The notes beneath the pieces were generated by a model. That model made no database searches, was not told where the DNA came from, and saw only the letters and a program-made list of their open reading frames with translations. Shown piece after piece: positions 54,322 through 64,000 of a stretch of 64,000 nt of DNA. The stretch spans positions 1,984,001-2,048,000 of the forward strand of contig NZ_AP025506.1 in the NCBI RefSeq assembly GCF_024347595.1, given 5' to 3'. This DNA is from Vibrio pomeroyi. Lineage in GTDB: Bacteria; Pseudomonadota; Gammaproteobacteria; Enterobacterales; Vibrionaceae. Both the position numbers and the translations under genes were made by a program. Numbering within the stretch: the stretch's first letter is position 1; every line of letters starts with the position of its first letter.

Positions 54322-57300
54322 ATGAATACTGTTTCTAGATTCGCCTCTGATTCTAAAAAGATCCTAATCTCTTTTATCGTCGCTACCATAGTGCTGTTTT
54401 CGGTGGCTGTTGCTGCGTGGTTTAACCTAAACAATCGCTTTGTTGGTATCGAGGACTACGCCGTAAGCACTCAGCTACTAACCTCTCTTGATAAGCTCCG
54501 AGTCCACGAACTCTCTTTTAGTAACGAGCGAAAGCCTCAATCAGCGCAACTCTTTAACAAAGAAGCTGAGCTAACGAAACAGCTAGTCGAAACCTTTGCG
54601 GCGCATAATGACGATCAGCATGCACAACTGTCACTCGATAAATATTTAGACCAATTCAGTCAATACACTGAGTTAATTGAATTAAGTGACACTGCTCGCG
54701 ACCGCATGAATCGAAAGTCGCTGGCGGCGACCGATCTTCTCACTGAGATGCAAAGCTCTCACAAAGACACGATCAATACCGTTAGCCAGGACGTGAAGCA
54801 GCTAAGAACATTAAGCGAGGGACAAGCCAACCGAGTGATGAAAATCGGTGGGCTGACAACACTCAGTGCCACAGTGCAAAACTTAGAAAAAGAGTTTCTT
54901 CTAACCGGTTCGCCAAAAATTTACACATTAACGAAGATTGAGATTCAGAAGATCGCTTCGTTAATCTCGCAGCTTTCAAATGAAGTCAAAGATCCTAAGG
55001 GCGCTGAATTACTGCAGACCGTCCAACAAGCTCAAAACCGTTACTACACCAACTTGGTTCAACTGCAAGGCTTGTCGAGCTCGGCAGTACAACTCAAAAC
55101 ATCCATCACCAAACAAGTCTCTCGCAGTGGCATAGAATTATCGCGTGCTTCAACGGCTCTTAATGAGCAACAACAAGGGCTGTTAACTGATCTCAACGAA
55201 CAAATCGGGCATGCTCAAGATCGCCTTTCATCTCAACTTACAATTGGTGAAAACCTGTTGGTGATTCAAACGCTATTAAGCCAATCAGAGCAACTGAATC
55301 GTGATTTTTCGTTAGCTAAATCGGATGACCAATCCATCATATCCGAGCAAGTTTTTACATTAATTGGTGAGATGCAATCGGTGTCGCTTGAAGCGCGCGA
55401 ATTGTTAACGCGATACGCCCCAGAAATGAAAATTACCGCATTTGATCAACACGTCACATTCTACGAAGAAGAATTTACCAACCTAGCCAGAGCTCAGCTA
55501 CTCAGCCATCAAGTGCTGAAGGAAATGAACGCCAATTTCACTCAACTGCACGACTTAGTCGTCGAAGCTTACATGGCAGAAAGTGACAGCGTAAAAGACT
55601 CTTCAAGTGTCTCTTCCCATCTAGCAATTGGTGGCCTGATCTTCTTCTTTATCATTATGTTGATGGGATTACTCGCCAATAAAGCTCACTCAGCCCTTGA
55701 GCACTTTGCCACAAACTTAGCCGTAGCACGTGACGAAGCCGATGCGGCCAACCATGCTAAATCGGATTTCTTAGCGAACATGAGCCATGAAATTCGCACA
55801 CCAATGAATGCCATCATTGGTATGAGCTACTTGGCACTGAAGACTGATTTGACTAAAGCGCAGCGTAACTACATACACAAAGTAAAACTCTCGTCAGACA
55901 CCCTACTCGGCCTGATCAACGACATTCTCGACTTCTCTAAAATCGAAGCGGGTAAATTAGACATAGAGAACGTTGATTTTCACCTCGAGAACGTACTCGA
56001 TAACATCACCAATCTAGTTGGCCTGCGAGCTTCTGAGCGTGGCTTAGAGTTGCTTATCCAAGTAGACCGTGACGTGCCAACCAATCTGATTGGTGACCCA
56101 TTAAGGCTTGGTCAAATCCTGATCAACCTAAGTAACAACGCCGTTAAGTTCACAGAGAAAGGCGAAGTGAAAATTTCAATCTCGGTCGAAGAAAGAAATG
56201 GCGATGACATCAAGCTCAATTTTGCTGTTTCAGACAGTGGCATTGGTATGACACAAGAACAAGCCGCTAAGCTGTTCAACAAATTCACTCAAGCCGATAG
56301 CTCTACCACCCGAAAATATGGTGGTACTGGCTTAGGTTTGGCAATCAGTAAAGAGCTTAGCCAACTAATGGGCGGAGACATCCAAGTGACGACTGAGCTT
56401 GGTAAAGGCTCAACCTTCTCATTTACGATTGCGACTCGCGTTAGTCACTCAATAACCCAAAACCGAGTGGTGGTTCCTGCTTCGATTAATCATCTAAAAG
56501 TGCTAGTTGTTGATGACAACTCCAGTGCGCGCTTGATCGTCGGCGATATTCTCGAGTCTCTCAAGTTGACTCCAACGTTAAGCGCCTCTGTGGATGAAGC
56601 CTTAGTGGAATTGCACACTGCAGATGCTAACAACAAGCCCTTTGATCTGATTATCTCAGATTGGAAAATGCCTAAACGCGATGGTGTTGACCTGTTAGAA
56701 TCGCTCAATCACGGATTATCACTGAGTAAAGAGCCGAAAATAATGATGCTCACCGCTTACGGTCGTGAAGAGCTTGCCGAGGCCATTACCCAAAGAGGAT
56801 TCGACGTTCCAAGTATTTTGGATAAGCCGATTACTTCGTCTCACCTTTATGACTCTATCGTATCCCTCTACGGGCTGGACTCAGACTGCGTATCTCGCAG
56901 TGAATTGGAACAACAGAACCAGCTTGCCAATGTTCAACAACTGGCTGGTGCTAACATCTTGTTGGTTGAAGACAACGAGATAAACCAAGAGCTAGCCACT
57001 GAGCTATTAGAAGGACAACAGATTAAAGTCACCATTGCTGAGAACGGACAACAAGCCATCGAGCTTTATCAACAAGCTATCGCTGACGAGACCCCTTTCG
57101 ATGGCGTTTTGATGGATTGCCAAATGCCGATTATGGACGGATACGAGGCGACAGAGCATATTCGTAACGAAATAAGAGACACTCAAACTCCTATCATCGC
57201 AATGACCGCAAACGTGATGGAACGAGATAAAGAGAAAGCACTCAACTGTGGAATGAGTGACATCATTGCGAAACCGATTGATGTCGGCTCTATGTTCGCA

Positions 57301-57996
57301 ACCTTGGCTAATTGGGTTTCACCATCTAACCCCGTGCAATTCAATGTTTTGTTGCAAGAGTCGAGTGTAACTCCACAAGATGACAACCGTTCAGAGAGTG
57401 AACCAGAGGCATTGCCTGCCATTAATGGTCTCGATACCAACATGGGATTGATGCGGGCGAGTAACAATCACAAGCTCTACATGAAGTTATTGAAGCGATT
57501 TGTTGAAGCATATTCTGACGAAGATACCTTAACTGCTGAGCTATCAAGTACTGCTCAGCAGCGTTACTTGCACACCCTTAAAGGTGTGGCTGGTAACCTA
57601 GGTGCGAGCGATTTACATAGCTTGTGTGAAAAGCTGGAGTCCGAACTTACCGATGACGAACTAAAACAGAACGTTATTAAAACTACGATTGAGATCAGTC
57701 AGGGGATCTCCAACGCAGTATTCCAAACAGCAACCACAACCGACAACTCCAATGAACAAGATGCAGGTGCTGACTCAGCAACGAATCAGCCAGATACTGA
57801 GTTGTACCATCAGTTGTTAGAAGCCGTTGCCAATGATGACACTGAAGCACTCAACATCATTCTTAACATTGAGGACGGTACGGTGGTTGGATTAACACCT
57901 TCTGAGTTCAAGAGGTTGGAAAATTCGCTAGAAGAGTTTGACTTCGATACAGCGACTGAACTGCTCAAAGGCTCAACACTAGCCAACTCATCATGA
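54322..57996 (+). CDS. Hybrid sensor histidine kinase with two receivers and HPt
   Basis: A 1224-residue membrane kinase. Two membrane helices (about 14-34 and 433-453) enclose a long helical periplasmic sensor of about 400 residues. Then follow HisKA with H489 in [10 protein letters not shown], an HATPase with DSGIGM and [10 protein letters not shown], receiver 1 with D780 in SDWKMP, receiver 2 with D932 in MDCQMP, and an HPt domain with H1084 in HTLKGVAG. All phosphorelay residues are present. It pairs with the upstream HD-GYP regulator. It is followed by a terminator, so it is separate from tctCBA. Confidence 0.94.
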   Translation: MNTVSRFASDSKKILISFIVATIVLFSVAVAAWFNLNNRFVGIEDYAVSTQLLTSLDKLRVHELSFSNERKPQSAQLFNKEAELTKQLVETFAAHNDDQHAQLSLDKYLDQFSQYTELIELSDTARDRMNRKSLAATDLLTEMQSSHKDTINTVSQDVKQLRTLSEGQANRVMKIGGLTTLSATVQNLEKEFLLTGSPKIYTLTKIEIQKIASLISQLSNEVKDPKGAELLQTVQQAQNRYYTNLVQLQGLSSSAVQLKTSITKQVSRSGIELSRASTALNEQQQGLLTDLNEQIGHAQDRLSSQLTIGENLLVIQTLLSQSEQLNRDFSLAKSDDQSIISEQVFTLIGEMQSVSLEARELLTRYAPEMKITAFDQHVTFYEEEFTNLARAQLLSHQVLKEMNANFTQLHDLVVEAYMAESDSVKDSSSVSSHLAIGGLIFFFIIMLMGLLANKAHSALEHFATNLAVARDEADAANHAKSDFLANMSHEIRTPMNAIIGMSYLALKTDLTKAQRNYIHKVKLSSDTLLGLINDILDFSKIEAGKLDIENVDFHLENVLDNITNLVGLRASERGLELLIQVDRDVPTNLIGDPLRLGQILINLSNNAVKFTEKGEVKISISVEERNGDDIKLNFAVSDSGIGMTQEQAAKLFNKFTQADSSTTRKYGGTGLGLAISKELSQLMGGDIQVTTELGKGSTFSFTIATRVSHSITQNRVVVPASINHLKVLVVDDNSSARLIVGDILESLKLTPTLSASVDEALVELHTADANNKPFDLIISDWKMPKRDGVDLLESLNHGLSLSKEPKIMMLTAYGREELAEAITQRGFDVPSILDKPITSSHLYDSIVSLYGLDSDCVSRSELEQQNQLANVQQLAGANILLVEDNEINQELATELLEGQQIKVTIAENGQQAIELYQQAIADETPFDGVLMDCQMPIMDGYEATEHIRNEIRDTQTPIIAMTANVMERDKEKALNCGMSDIIAKPIDVGSMFATLANWVSPSNPVQFNVLLQESSVTPQDDNRSESEPEALPAINGLDTNMGLMRASNNHKLYMKLLKRFVEAYSDEDTLTAELSSTAQQRYLHTLKGVAGNLGASDLHSLCEKLESELTDDELKQNVIKTTIEISQGISNAVFQTATTTDNSNEQDAGADSATNQPDTELYHQLLEAVANDDTEALNIILNIEDGTVVGLTPSEFKRLENSLEEFDFDTATELLKGSTLANSS

Positions 57997-58034
57997 GCCC
58001 AAAATACTAAATATGTCTTAAGCTACAAACCGTT

Positions 58035-58062
58035 AAAGAGAGCCCAAGTGGCTCTCTTTTTT
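58035..58062 (+). terminator. Intrinsic terminator after the hybrid kinase
   Basis: A 10-bp stem (58035-58044 with 58050-58059) and a 5-nt loop are followed by a T-run, 38 nt past the kinase stop. Confidence 0.88.
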
Positions 58063-58287
58063 ATCTGTATCTAATAGCAACGCCACCTTCACCTTGCCGT
58101 GAACTTTATGAACTTTATTCACCCAATGTTCTTTATTCTCAATATCGCCGCATTGCAGACAATTCGTTAACACACCGTTAACTTTAGCTTCATCTACTAA
58201 GCGATACCCTACTCGTGTGTTTAGTAGCTGGATATAAACATAAGTTTCTCTCCATTGAAGAGATCCCCTACATAAGGAACGTGAACC

Positions 58288-59259
58288 ATGTTCAAGGCAC
58301 TGAAACCTACTCTTGCGGCTTCTATCATCGCAGCAACCTTTTCTTTCAACACTTTTGCTGCTGACGTAGAGAAAATCCACTTCCTAATCCCTGGTGGCGC
58401 GGGCGGCGGTTGGGATATGACAGCTCGTGGTACTGGTGATGTACTGGTGAAATCAGACATCGTAGAAAATGTCTCTTTCCAAAACCTATCTGGTGGCGGC
58501 GGCGGTAAAGCCATTGCACACCTAATTGAAACGGCTCAACGCCAAGAAGACACGCTGATGGTGAACTCAACACCTATCGTTGTGCGCTCTCTGACGGGTA
58601 TTTTCCCACAGTCTTTCCGTGACCTAACACCTGTTGCTGCAACCATTGCCGATTACGGCGCAATCGTTGCGTCTGCTGATTCTAAATACAACACATGGGA
58701 AGACGTAGTAAAAGAATTCGAAACCAACCCTCGCAAAGTAAAAATTGCTGGCGGTTCAGCTCGTGGCAGCATGGACCACCTTGTAGTTGCTGCGGCGTTC
58801 AAGGGCGAAGGTTTTGATGCGAAAAAGGTTCGCTACATTGCTTACGATGCGGGCGGTAAAGCAATGGCTGCACTGCTTTCTGGCGAAACCCAACTGCTTT
58901 CAACTGGCCTTGGTGAAGTACTAGAGATGTCTAAGTCTGGACAGGTGAAAGTACTGGCTGTAACGGCACCAAAACGTCTTGATGCAGCACCAGACATTCC
59001 AACACTAACCGAATACGGCAACGAAACTGTATTCGCTAACTGGCGTGGCTTCTTCGCGGCTCCAAACACTAGCCAAGCGAAGATCGATGAGTGGAATGAA
59101 GCCCTAGGCAAAATGTACAAAACCGATGAGTGGCAAGTGGTTCGTGACCGTAACGGTTGGATCGATAACTACAAAGCGGACAAAGATTTCTACGCCTTCC
59201 TAGAAGATCAAGAAAAACAGATGGGCGACCTAATGCGTGAGCTTGGTTTCTTGAAATAA
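58288..59259 (+). CDS. tctC: Tripartite tricarboxylate transporter binding protein TctC
   Basis: A 323-residue periplasmic binding protein that delivers carboxylates such as citrate to TctAB. The signal peptide ends at about residue 24 (NTFAA). The glycine-rich FLIPGGAGGGWDMTAR opening is the family signature that contacts the ligand carboxylate. AAGGA lies upstream of ATG 58288. It heads the tctC-tctB-tctA operon. Specificity cannot be told from sequence. Confidence 0.94.
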   Translation: MFKALKPTLAASIIAATFSFNTFAADVEKIHFLIPGGAGGGWDMTARGTGDVLVKSDIVENVSFQNLSGGGGGKAIAHLIETAQRQEDTLMVNSTPIVVRSLTGIFPQSFRDLTPVAATIADYGAIVASADSKYNTWEDVVKEFETNPRKVKIAGGSARGSMDHLVVAAAFKGEGFDAKKVRYIAYDAGGKAMAALLSGETQLLSTGLGEVLEMSKSGQVKVLAVTAPKRLDAAPDIPTLTEYGNETVFANWRGFFAAPNTSQAKIDEWNEALGKMYKTDEWQVVRDRNGWIDNYKADKDFYAFLEDQEKQMGDLMRELGFLK

Positions 59260-59270
59260 CCAACAACGAT

Positions 59271-59290
59271 AGAGGGACTTTGTGCCCTCT
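59271..59290 (+). terminator. Small hairpin between tctC and tctB
   Basis: Six-bp arms (59271-59276, 59285-59290) follow the tctC stop by 11 nt and precede a T-rich stretch. Partial termination here would raise binding protein over membrane subunits, as is usual for such operons. Confidence 0.55.
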
Positions 59291-59506
59291 TACTCTTTCC
59301 TTGTTTCGCCGTACATGAGTTAACTTCAAACTCCTTTGTTTATTCGTAGACGTATTACTCGCGCTTGCTGATTCGTTGTAAATGCAAGTGGCTTGCTAAG
59401 TTCAAGCATCGTAATTCGCTTACCTTCGGTTAGTGATCCCAGACATTTCATTGACTCGCTCATGTACGGTTTTTTACTTTTCTACACCACCCAAATGGAG
59501 TTGGAT

Positions 59507-60007
59507 ATGTCGGACTTACCAACCAAATTTTTCAGTAAGGAATCTTTGCTTTCAGGCGATCGCCTCGGAGCTTTGATCTTTATGCTGGCGTGCTTGTGCT
59601 ACGGCTACCAAACCACCCTGATTCCGCTGTTTCCCGGTGATGAATATGAACCCTTTACCGCGAGAACACTGCCTACCCTGCTGACTTTCATCGGTATCGG
59701 GCTGTCGCTGATCCTGCTTGTGACTGGTCAGCCAGACAAAAAGCTCAAGTGTGAAACCGCACCTTTAAACTGGAAGCTACTGATTGGTTTCTTAGTACTG
59801 ATGGCATTTTATGGCGTTGGATTGACATATCTTGGCTTCGTTCTAGCAACAAGCTTCTTCCTATTAGCGGGCTTCTACCTATTGGGTGAGCGCCGTAAAT
59901 CTATCTTGTTTGGCGCGTCGTTTCCTTTCGTTATCGCGTTCTTTCTTCTTTTAACTCAAGGCTTAGATATCTACCTAGAGCCTGGTTTAATCTTCACTCT
60001 TTGGTAG
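59507..60007 (+). CDS. tctB: Tripartite tricarboxylate transporter small membrane subunit TctB
   Basis: A 166-residue protein with four predicted membrane helices (about 20-38, 54-74, 91-125, 135-155). The start ATG 59507 has GGAG 6 nt upstream; the frame is open back to 59393 but that extension has no ribosome site. It lies 10 nt before tctA. Confidence 0.88.
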   Translation: MSDLPTKFFSKESLLSGDRLGALIFMLACLCYGYQTTLIPLFPGDEYEPFTARTLPTLLTFIGIGLSLILLVTGQPDKKLKCETAPLNWKLLIGFLVLMAFYGVGLTYLGFVLATSFFLLAGFYLLGERRKSILFGASFPFVIAFFLLLTQGLDIYLEPGLIFTLW

Positions 60008-60017
60008 GGATAACATT

Positions 60018-61538
60018 ATGTTAGACGGAATTTTACAAGGACTTTCTACCGCTGTGATGCCAATGAACATCATGATGGTAATCGTAGGCTGTTTCGTAGG
60101 TACCTTCATCGGGATGCTGCCGGGACTAGGTCCAATCTCAGCCATTGCTCTGATGATCCCTATCACTTATGGCCTAGATCCATCGTCTGGTCTTATTTTG
60201 ATGGCAGGTGTTTACTACGGTGCGGTGTTTGGTGGTTCAACATCATCAATCCTAATCAACGCTCCGGGCTGTTCTTCTACTGTGGTAACAGCGTTCGACG
60301 GCTACCCAATGGCCCAAAAAGGCCAAGCAGGTAAAGCACTGGCCCTTGCTGCTTACTCTTCTTTTACTGGCGGCACACTTTCAGCAATCATGCTTTTGAT
60401 CGCTGCGCCTGCTCTAGCAAGCGTGTCATTGAGCTTCCAGTCTTCGGACTACTTCGCACTAATGCTATTAGGTTTATCAGCTGTAGCAGCGTTTGCAGGC
60501 CCAGGACAGGTTATCAAGGCATGGATGATGACTATCTTAGGCTTGATGCTTTCAACGGTAGGTATCGACAAAGGCGTTGGTGTTGAACGTTTCACATTTG
60601 GCCTCACGGATCTAATGGATGGCTTCAGCTTCCTATTGCTGGCGATGGCGACGTTCGCGCTTGGTGAAACCTTAATGGGTATTCTTAAGCCTGAGCAAGA
60701 CAACAGCGCTGAAGAAAGCAAAAAGATGTCTGATATTGGCAGCATGAAAGTAACTAAAGAAGAGATCAAAGAAGTCGCACCGGTATCAATTCGCTCTTCA
60801 ATCCTTGGCTTCTTTACTGGCGTACTTCCGGGTGCTGGCGCAACCATCGCTGCTTTCTTAAGTTACGGCATGGAGCGTAGCCTTGCACCGAAAGACAAAC
60901 AGAAAGAGTTTGGTAAAGGCAGTATTCGTGGTCTTGTTGCTCCAGAGTCGGCAAACAACGCCGCATCAAGTGGTTCATTCGTTCCGCTACTGACGCTGGG
61001 TATTCCGGGCTCTGGTACAACGGCTATCATGCTAGGTGCATTGATCGCTTACGGCATCCAACCGGGGCCTCGCCTGTTCGTTGAACACCCAGATGTATTC
61101 TGGTCGGTGATTATCTCTATGTACTTTGGCAACATCGTACTGGTTATCTTGAATCTGCCTTTGATCCCTTATATCTCTAAGCTACTGGCAGTACCAAGAA
61201 CAGTGCTACTACCAATGATCATCTTCTTCTCAATCACTGGCGTTTACTTGGTGTCTTTCAACACGATGGACGTATTTGTGATGCTACTAGTCGCGATGGC
61301 AGCAATAGCATTAAGGCTTGCCAACTTCCCACTCGCCCCGTTATTGCTTGGCTTTATCTTAGGTGGCTTGATGGAAGAAAACTTAAGACGAGCACTGATG
61401 ATCAGCGATGGAGAGCTTAGCTTCTTGTGGGAACGCCCTATCACTATGACGTTCACTATCTTGGCGGTATTGGTTCTTTCTAGCCCGATTCTGGTTAAGC
61501 TATTCAAGAGCTTTAAAGCGAAACCTGTCGAAGTGTAA
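60018..61538 (+). CDS. tctA: Tripartite tricarboxylate transporter large membrane subunit TctA
   Basis: A 506-residue carrier with about 12 membrane helices. Family motifs are GMLPGLGPISAIALMIP near residue 33, YGAVFGGSTSSILINAPG near 70 and the second glycine-rich loop GVLPGAGATIAAFLSYG near 270. It uses an ion gradient with TctB and TctC. AGGGA precedes ATG 60018. It is the last gene of the operon, with a terminator after it. Confidence 0.95.
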   Translation: MLDGILQGLSTAVMPMNIMMVIVGCFVGTFIGMLPGLGPISAIALMIPITYGLDPSSGLILMAGVYYGAVFGGSTSSILINAPGCSSTVVTAFDGYPMAQKGQAGKALALAAYSSFTGGTLSAIMLLIAAPALASVSLSFQSSDYFALMLLGLSAVAAFAGPGQVIKAWMMTILGLMLSTVGIDKGVGVERFTFGLTDLMDGFSFLLLAMATFALGETLMGILKPEQDNSAEESKKMSDIGSMKVTKEEIKEVAPVSIRSSILGFFTGVLPGAGATIAAFLSYGMERSLAPKDKQKEFGKGSIRGLVAPESANNAASSGSFVPLLTLGIPGSGTTAIMLGALIAYGIQPGPRLFVEHPDVFWSVIISMYFGNIVLVILNLPLIPYISKLLAVPRTVLLPMIIFFSITGVYLVSFNTMDVFVMLLVAMAAIALRLANFPLAPLLLGFILGGLMEENLRRALMISDGELSFLWERPITMTFTILAVLVLSSPILVKLFKSFKAKPVEV

Positions 61539-61575
61539 TCAACACCTCGAACACATTGAACACAATTCGAAATCT

Positions 61576-61600
61576 AAAAGGAGCCTCAGGCTCCTTTTTT
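61576..61600 (+). terminator. Intrinsic terminator of tctCBA
   Basis: A perfect 10-bp stem (61576-61585 with 61589-61598), a 3-nt loop and a T-run, 38 nt after the tctA stop. Confidence 0.9.
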
Positions 61601-61739
61601 CGTGCCTGCCGTTAAGAGCAAACACAACTCTAAGATGGTAGCACACTCACAAACTCGCACTTTCAAGCCCTGCAGCTCTGATATTCATATCAAAATCAAG
61701 TAAGGTAACCAGTCATTTAACGCATTGGATTCTAAAACT

Positions 61740-62498
61740 ATGGATTGGATGATTCTATTCTTATCAGGCGTGGTTGGTGGCGTGCTTAACTCTATTGCAG
61801 GAGGAGGCAGCTTCATCACCTTCCCCGCTCTATTGTTTGCTGGCGTGCCGCCTATTGCAGCCAACGCGACCAATACCTTTGCATCCTGCGCAGGCTACAT
61901 CAGTGGCGCTTATGCACTACGTCATGAGATCCAATCGGGCACCAAACAACTTAAACTGACCATTGCTTTATGTGTGGTTGGCGGTGGTATTGGGGCTTTC
62001 TTATTGCTGCACACACCAGAGGCTTTGTTTACTCAATCTGTGCCTTGGTTGTTACTGTTTGCCGCCCTTCTTTTCACCTTTGGTGGAACGTTGAATAAAT
62101 GGCTGAAACAAGCAACAGCAAAACATAAACACGCCACCAGCGCTGGCGCCTTCTTTTCCGCTTTATTGCTTTTGATCGTGTGTATCTATGGCGGCTACTT
62201 TAATGCAGGGTTGGGAATCGTCACATTGAGCTACTTGGCTCTGGCGGGTTACACCAATATCAACGTAATGAATGGTATAAAGCTGCTCGTGTCAGCTTGT
62301 GCATCACTTGCGGCGATCGTGTTATTTATCATAAATGGCTCGATTGATTGGCCATCAGGCATGGCTGTTTTGATGGGGACCTTAGTTGGTGGGTATTACT
62401 CGGCAAAAATCTCTCGCCGAATCCCACAACAGTATGTTCGTAACACAGTGATCATCGCGAGTTTCTTAATCACCGCTTACTTTTTCTATACTAACTAG
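61740..62498 (+). CDS. TauE/SafE-family membrane permease
   Basis: A 252-residue inner-membrane protein with about eight helices. The N-terminal GVVGGVLNSIAGGGSFITFPAL and the repeat GGYFNAGLGIVTLSYLALAGY, here in pieces, are typical of the TauE/SafE (DUF81) family, which exports sulfite, sulfoacetate or related anions. ATG 61740 is preferred over TTG 61725, which lacks a ribosome site. It is monocistronic. The substrate is unknown. Confidence 0.88.
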   Translation: MDWMILFLSGVVGGVLNSIAGGGSFITFPALLFAGVPPIAANATNTFASCAGYISGAYALRHEIQSGTKQLKLTIALCVVGGGIGAFLLLHTPEALFTQSVPWLLLFAALLFTFGGTLNKWLKQATAKHKHATSAGAFFSALLLLIVCIYGGYFNAGLGIVTLSYLALAGYTNINVMNGIKLLVSACASLAAIVLFIINGSIDWPSGMAVLMGTLVGGYYSAKISRRIPQQYVRNTVIIASFLITAYFFYTN

Positions 62499-62753
62499 GC
62501 TTTATACTAAGTCGGTTTGACACTAATTAAACCCGAGACTGAATCTAATTCTAACTGGAAAACACAGCGGGAAAGCTGACTCTCACATTACCTATGTCGC
62601 TATTTTATTGCTTATAAAATAACCGTATCGATATATGTGAGACGAGTCCTTTAATTAGTAAATTTGATAACAATTTAGACTGTTTTTTAGCCTTTCTTTT
62701 ACGGAAAGTGGGATAATTCTCCTGTCGAAAGTGAGACTTCATTAGGAGGCGTT
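62499..62753. other. Intergenic region ahead of the small membrane protein
   Basis: 255 bp, AT-rich, with no supported gene. GGATAAT at 62710-62716, 38 nt before the next start, could be a -10 box, but I see no matching -35. Confidence 0.3.
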
Positions 62754-62945
62754 ATGAACATTAAACTCGGTCATGTCATGTCATCAAGTCGACTCATTTG
62801 CTTTGTCGCTTTTCTCGCTGCCACATTCGCGTGGATTCTAAAAATGCCCGCTCTGTTTTCTGTGTCAGCGCTCTTCTTGCTTATCAGTGCTATCGTTTAT
62901 GTCACCGATCTTTGGAAGAATCAAAGAAAGAACCGCGAAGCTTAA
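62754..62945 (+). CDS. Small two-helix membrane protein
   Basis: A 63-residue hydrophobic protein. Two membrane helices (about 12-29 and 31-50) are followed by a short basic tail (WKNQRKNREA). A strong AGGAGG lies 5 nt before ATG 62754, and an intrinsic terminator follows, so it looks like a real gene. I recognise no family and can give no function. Confidence 0.72.
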   Translation: MNIKLGHVMSSSRLICFVAFLAATFAWILKMPALFSVSALFLLISAIVYVTDLWKNQRKNREA

Positions 62946-62994
62946 GACTCAAGTACAACAAGCTTTACACGCTTGAACTAAGTACACACGTTAA

Positions 62995-63030
62995 AAAAGG
63001 AGCACTTAGGCTCCTTTTGTATTTTTTGCT
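62995..63030 (+). terminator. Intrinsic terminator of the small membrane protein gene
   Basis: A 9-bp stem (62995-63003 with 63010-63018), a 6-nt loop, then GTA and a run of T residues. Confidence 0.85.
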
Positions 63031-63092
63031 TATCGCTTTTGGCTGATTAGACGGCGTTATTAATGACGCGTCTTTATTAGCGACGCCTGTTC

Positions 63093-63506
63093 TTAACGAC
63101 GAAAGTTACGACCGTTACCGCCACGGCGAGCTTTAAATGCCGATGCCGCTTTAGCTTGAGAAGCCTGGATAGACTCAACCGTTAATTCCATTGGCTCACG
63201 AGGTTCTAACCCGTGACGGAATGTACGTGAACGCGGAGGCATCTGGTATTCGATGTCTGATGCTTTAGGCATACGCTTAAAACGGTAAAGGTAGAAGTTT
63301 TCAACCTTCTCACGAGCCCATTCCGTCTTCTTCAGATATTTAACAGCGCTTGCTACAGTCGGCTTAGTGTTAAAGCAGTTCATGCGCATTGCCGCATCCA
63401 AAATTTCCCAACCATAGTGATCCACTAACTCAGTGATCATGGTCTCAAGCTTTAAGCCGTGTAGAGGGTTATTTTGTTGCAGTTCGATTCTTTCTTCTTC
63501 AGTCAT
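63093..63506 (-). CDS. VF530-family protein (DUF2132-like)
   Basis: A 137-residue protein of the VF530 family, small DNA-binding-like proteins first described from Vibrio (Aliivibrio) fischeri. The conserved core is residues 10-70 (NNPLHGLKLETMITELVDHYGWEIL, then MNCFNTKPTVASAVKYLKKTEWAR). The C-terminus is basic and rich in R and G, suited to nucleic acid binding. ATG 63506 is chosen because AAGG lies upstream; the frame extends to 63533 without one. Function unknown. Confidence 0.85.
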   Translation of the reverse strand: MTEEERIELQQNNPLHGLKLETMITELVDHYGWEILDAAMRMNCFNTKPTVASAVKYLKKTEWAREKVENFYLYRFKRMPKASDIEYQMPPRSRTFRHGLEPREPMELTVESIQASQAKAASAFKARRGGNGRNFRR

Positions 63507-63907
63507 AACATTACCTTTTTCAAGGCAGCTCACGGCCTTGAATATACTCTAGAACACCGTCATCACTGACCGCTTCTAGCTCAATCACTTAGGCATTACA
63601 TCCATTGCCCTTATTTATGCCTTTATGATGGCATAAAGCATGCACGTTATCCTATTTATCTTTTCATTTAATTTCAAAATGGTCACTTAACGCCTGAATT
63701 ACCATCAACCTCTTTCCCTTTTTTCAGATCCAAGAACCGATAAAAGTACCAGTTAACAAAAATGAGGGTAATACAATGAAATAACCATTTATATCGTAAT
63801 GATATTGTATTTTATCAGAACGCAATGCTATTTTTTAATCGATACTAAAAATAACAAATAACTCGAATAAACAATGATATAACTATAAATAAAGGTTGGC
63901 TTGTAAC
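63507..63907. promoter_or_regulatory. Divergent intergenic region at the right end
   Basis: About 400 bp, strongly AT-rich at 63770-63900. A perfect 8-bp inverted repeat (63614-63621 and 63630-63637) with an 8-nt spacer lies 108 bp upstream of the VF530 start and could be an operator. No gene is supported here. Confidence 0.4.
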
Positions 63908-64000
63908 ATGTTTGACTACTCCCAGCTCAACAGAGTAGCCGCTCAAGATAAGGACATTATCGCCATTGTTGATGACCTTTTTCGGCTAGCTCGTGAACAT
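63908..64000 (+). CDS. Start of an unidentified gene (runs off the right edge)
   Basis: Thirty-one codons are open from ATG 63908 to the edge, preceded by AAAGG about 12 nt upstream. The peptide begins MFDYSQLNRVAAQDKDIIAI and is soluble-looking, with no signal peptide. There is too little to name a family. Confidence 0.55.
   Translation, partial: MFDYSQLNRVAAQDKDIIAIVDDLFRLAREH

Noticed and set aside
59393..59506. N-terminal extension of TctB
   Set aside because: ATG 59507 has GGAG at good spacing and gives the normal TctB length; the extension has no ribosome site.

Overview
The window reads as chromosomal DNA of a marine Vibrio, probably close to the Splendidus clade. That is an inference from gene content (VF530-type protein, LapA-type adhesin locus, GntR/prpBC/acnD/prpF cluster, tctCBA) and from moderately AT-rich codon use; no rRNA or tRNA is present to confirm it. 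I see no insertion sequence, integrase, CRISPR array or tRNA gene.

Layout. 1-3204: the 5' end of a giant LapA-type adhesin on the minus strand, with a retention module, a TAAG protease site and Ig-like repeats. It is divergent from a TolC-type outer-membrane channel and an OmpA-like lattice protein. 3341-11593: housekeeping and accessory genes: a DUF2750 protein, a periplasmic-TPR diguanylate cyclase, queC and queE (7-deazaguanine synthesis), a YidA-like HAD phosphatase, a NUDIX-PAP2 fusion whose PAP2 half has lost its catalytic histidines, a GNAT acetyltransferase, a glycine-zipper lipoprotein and a small secreted protein whose ribosome binding site sits in a perfect hairpin. 11756-20781: a complete methylcitrate (propionate) operon, gntR-prpB-prpC-acnD-prpF-prpE, with three copies of a GntR-like palindrome at its head. 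21143-24316: a large sensor protein with an HD-GYP domain.

24654-51533: a type VI secretion system (T6SS) with all 13 core components. A vgrG-DUF6931-PAAR unit is followed by a long same-strand run: tssA, hcp, tssB, tssC, a second tssC-like gene, tssE, tssF, tssG, tssH, then three non-T6SS genes (a sensor-MFS fusion and two periplasmic solute-binding proteins), then an FHA protein, tssJ, tssK, tssL (with a SPOR domain), tssM (with lost Walker motifs) and a Ser/Thr kinase. A convergent gene of unknown function (51697-52926), whose 3' end lies in an 18-bp tandem repeat, closes the locus and is a candidate effector.

53246-63506: an HD-GYP response regulator and a hybrid histidine kinase with receiver and HPt domains, a tripartite tricarboxylate transporter (tctC-tctB-tctA), a TauE/SafE-family permease, a small membrane protein and a VF530 protein. 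A further gene begins at 63908 and runs off the end.

The strongest candidate for an undescribed system is the sensor-MFS plus two binding-protein module translated in overlap inside the T6SS operon. It could link an extracellular solute to T6SS assembly or to the FHA/kinase branch. Three c-di-GMP-type enzymes (one GGDEF, two HD-GYP) and the LapA-type adhesin suggest surface attachment is also under second-messenger control here. All functions are read from sequence motifs by eye; no database search was run.
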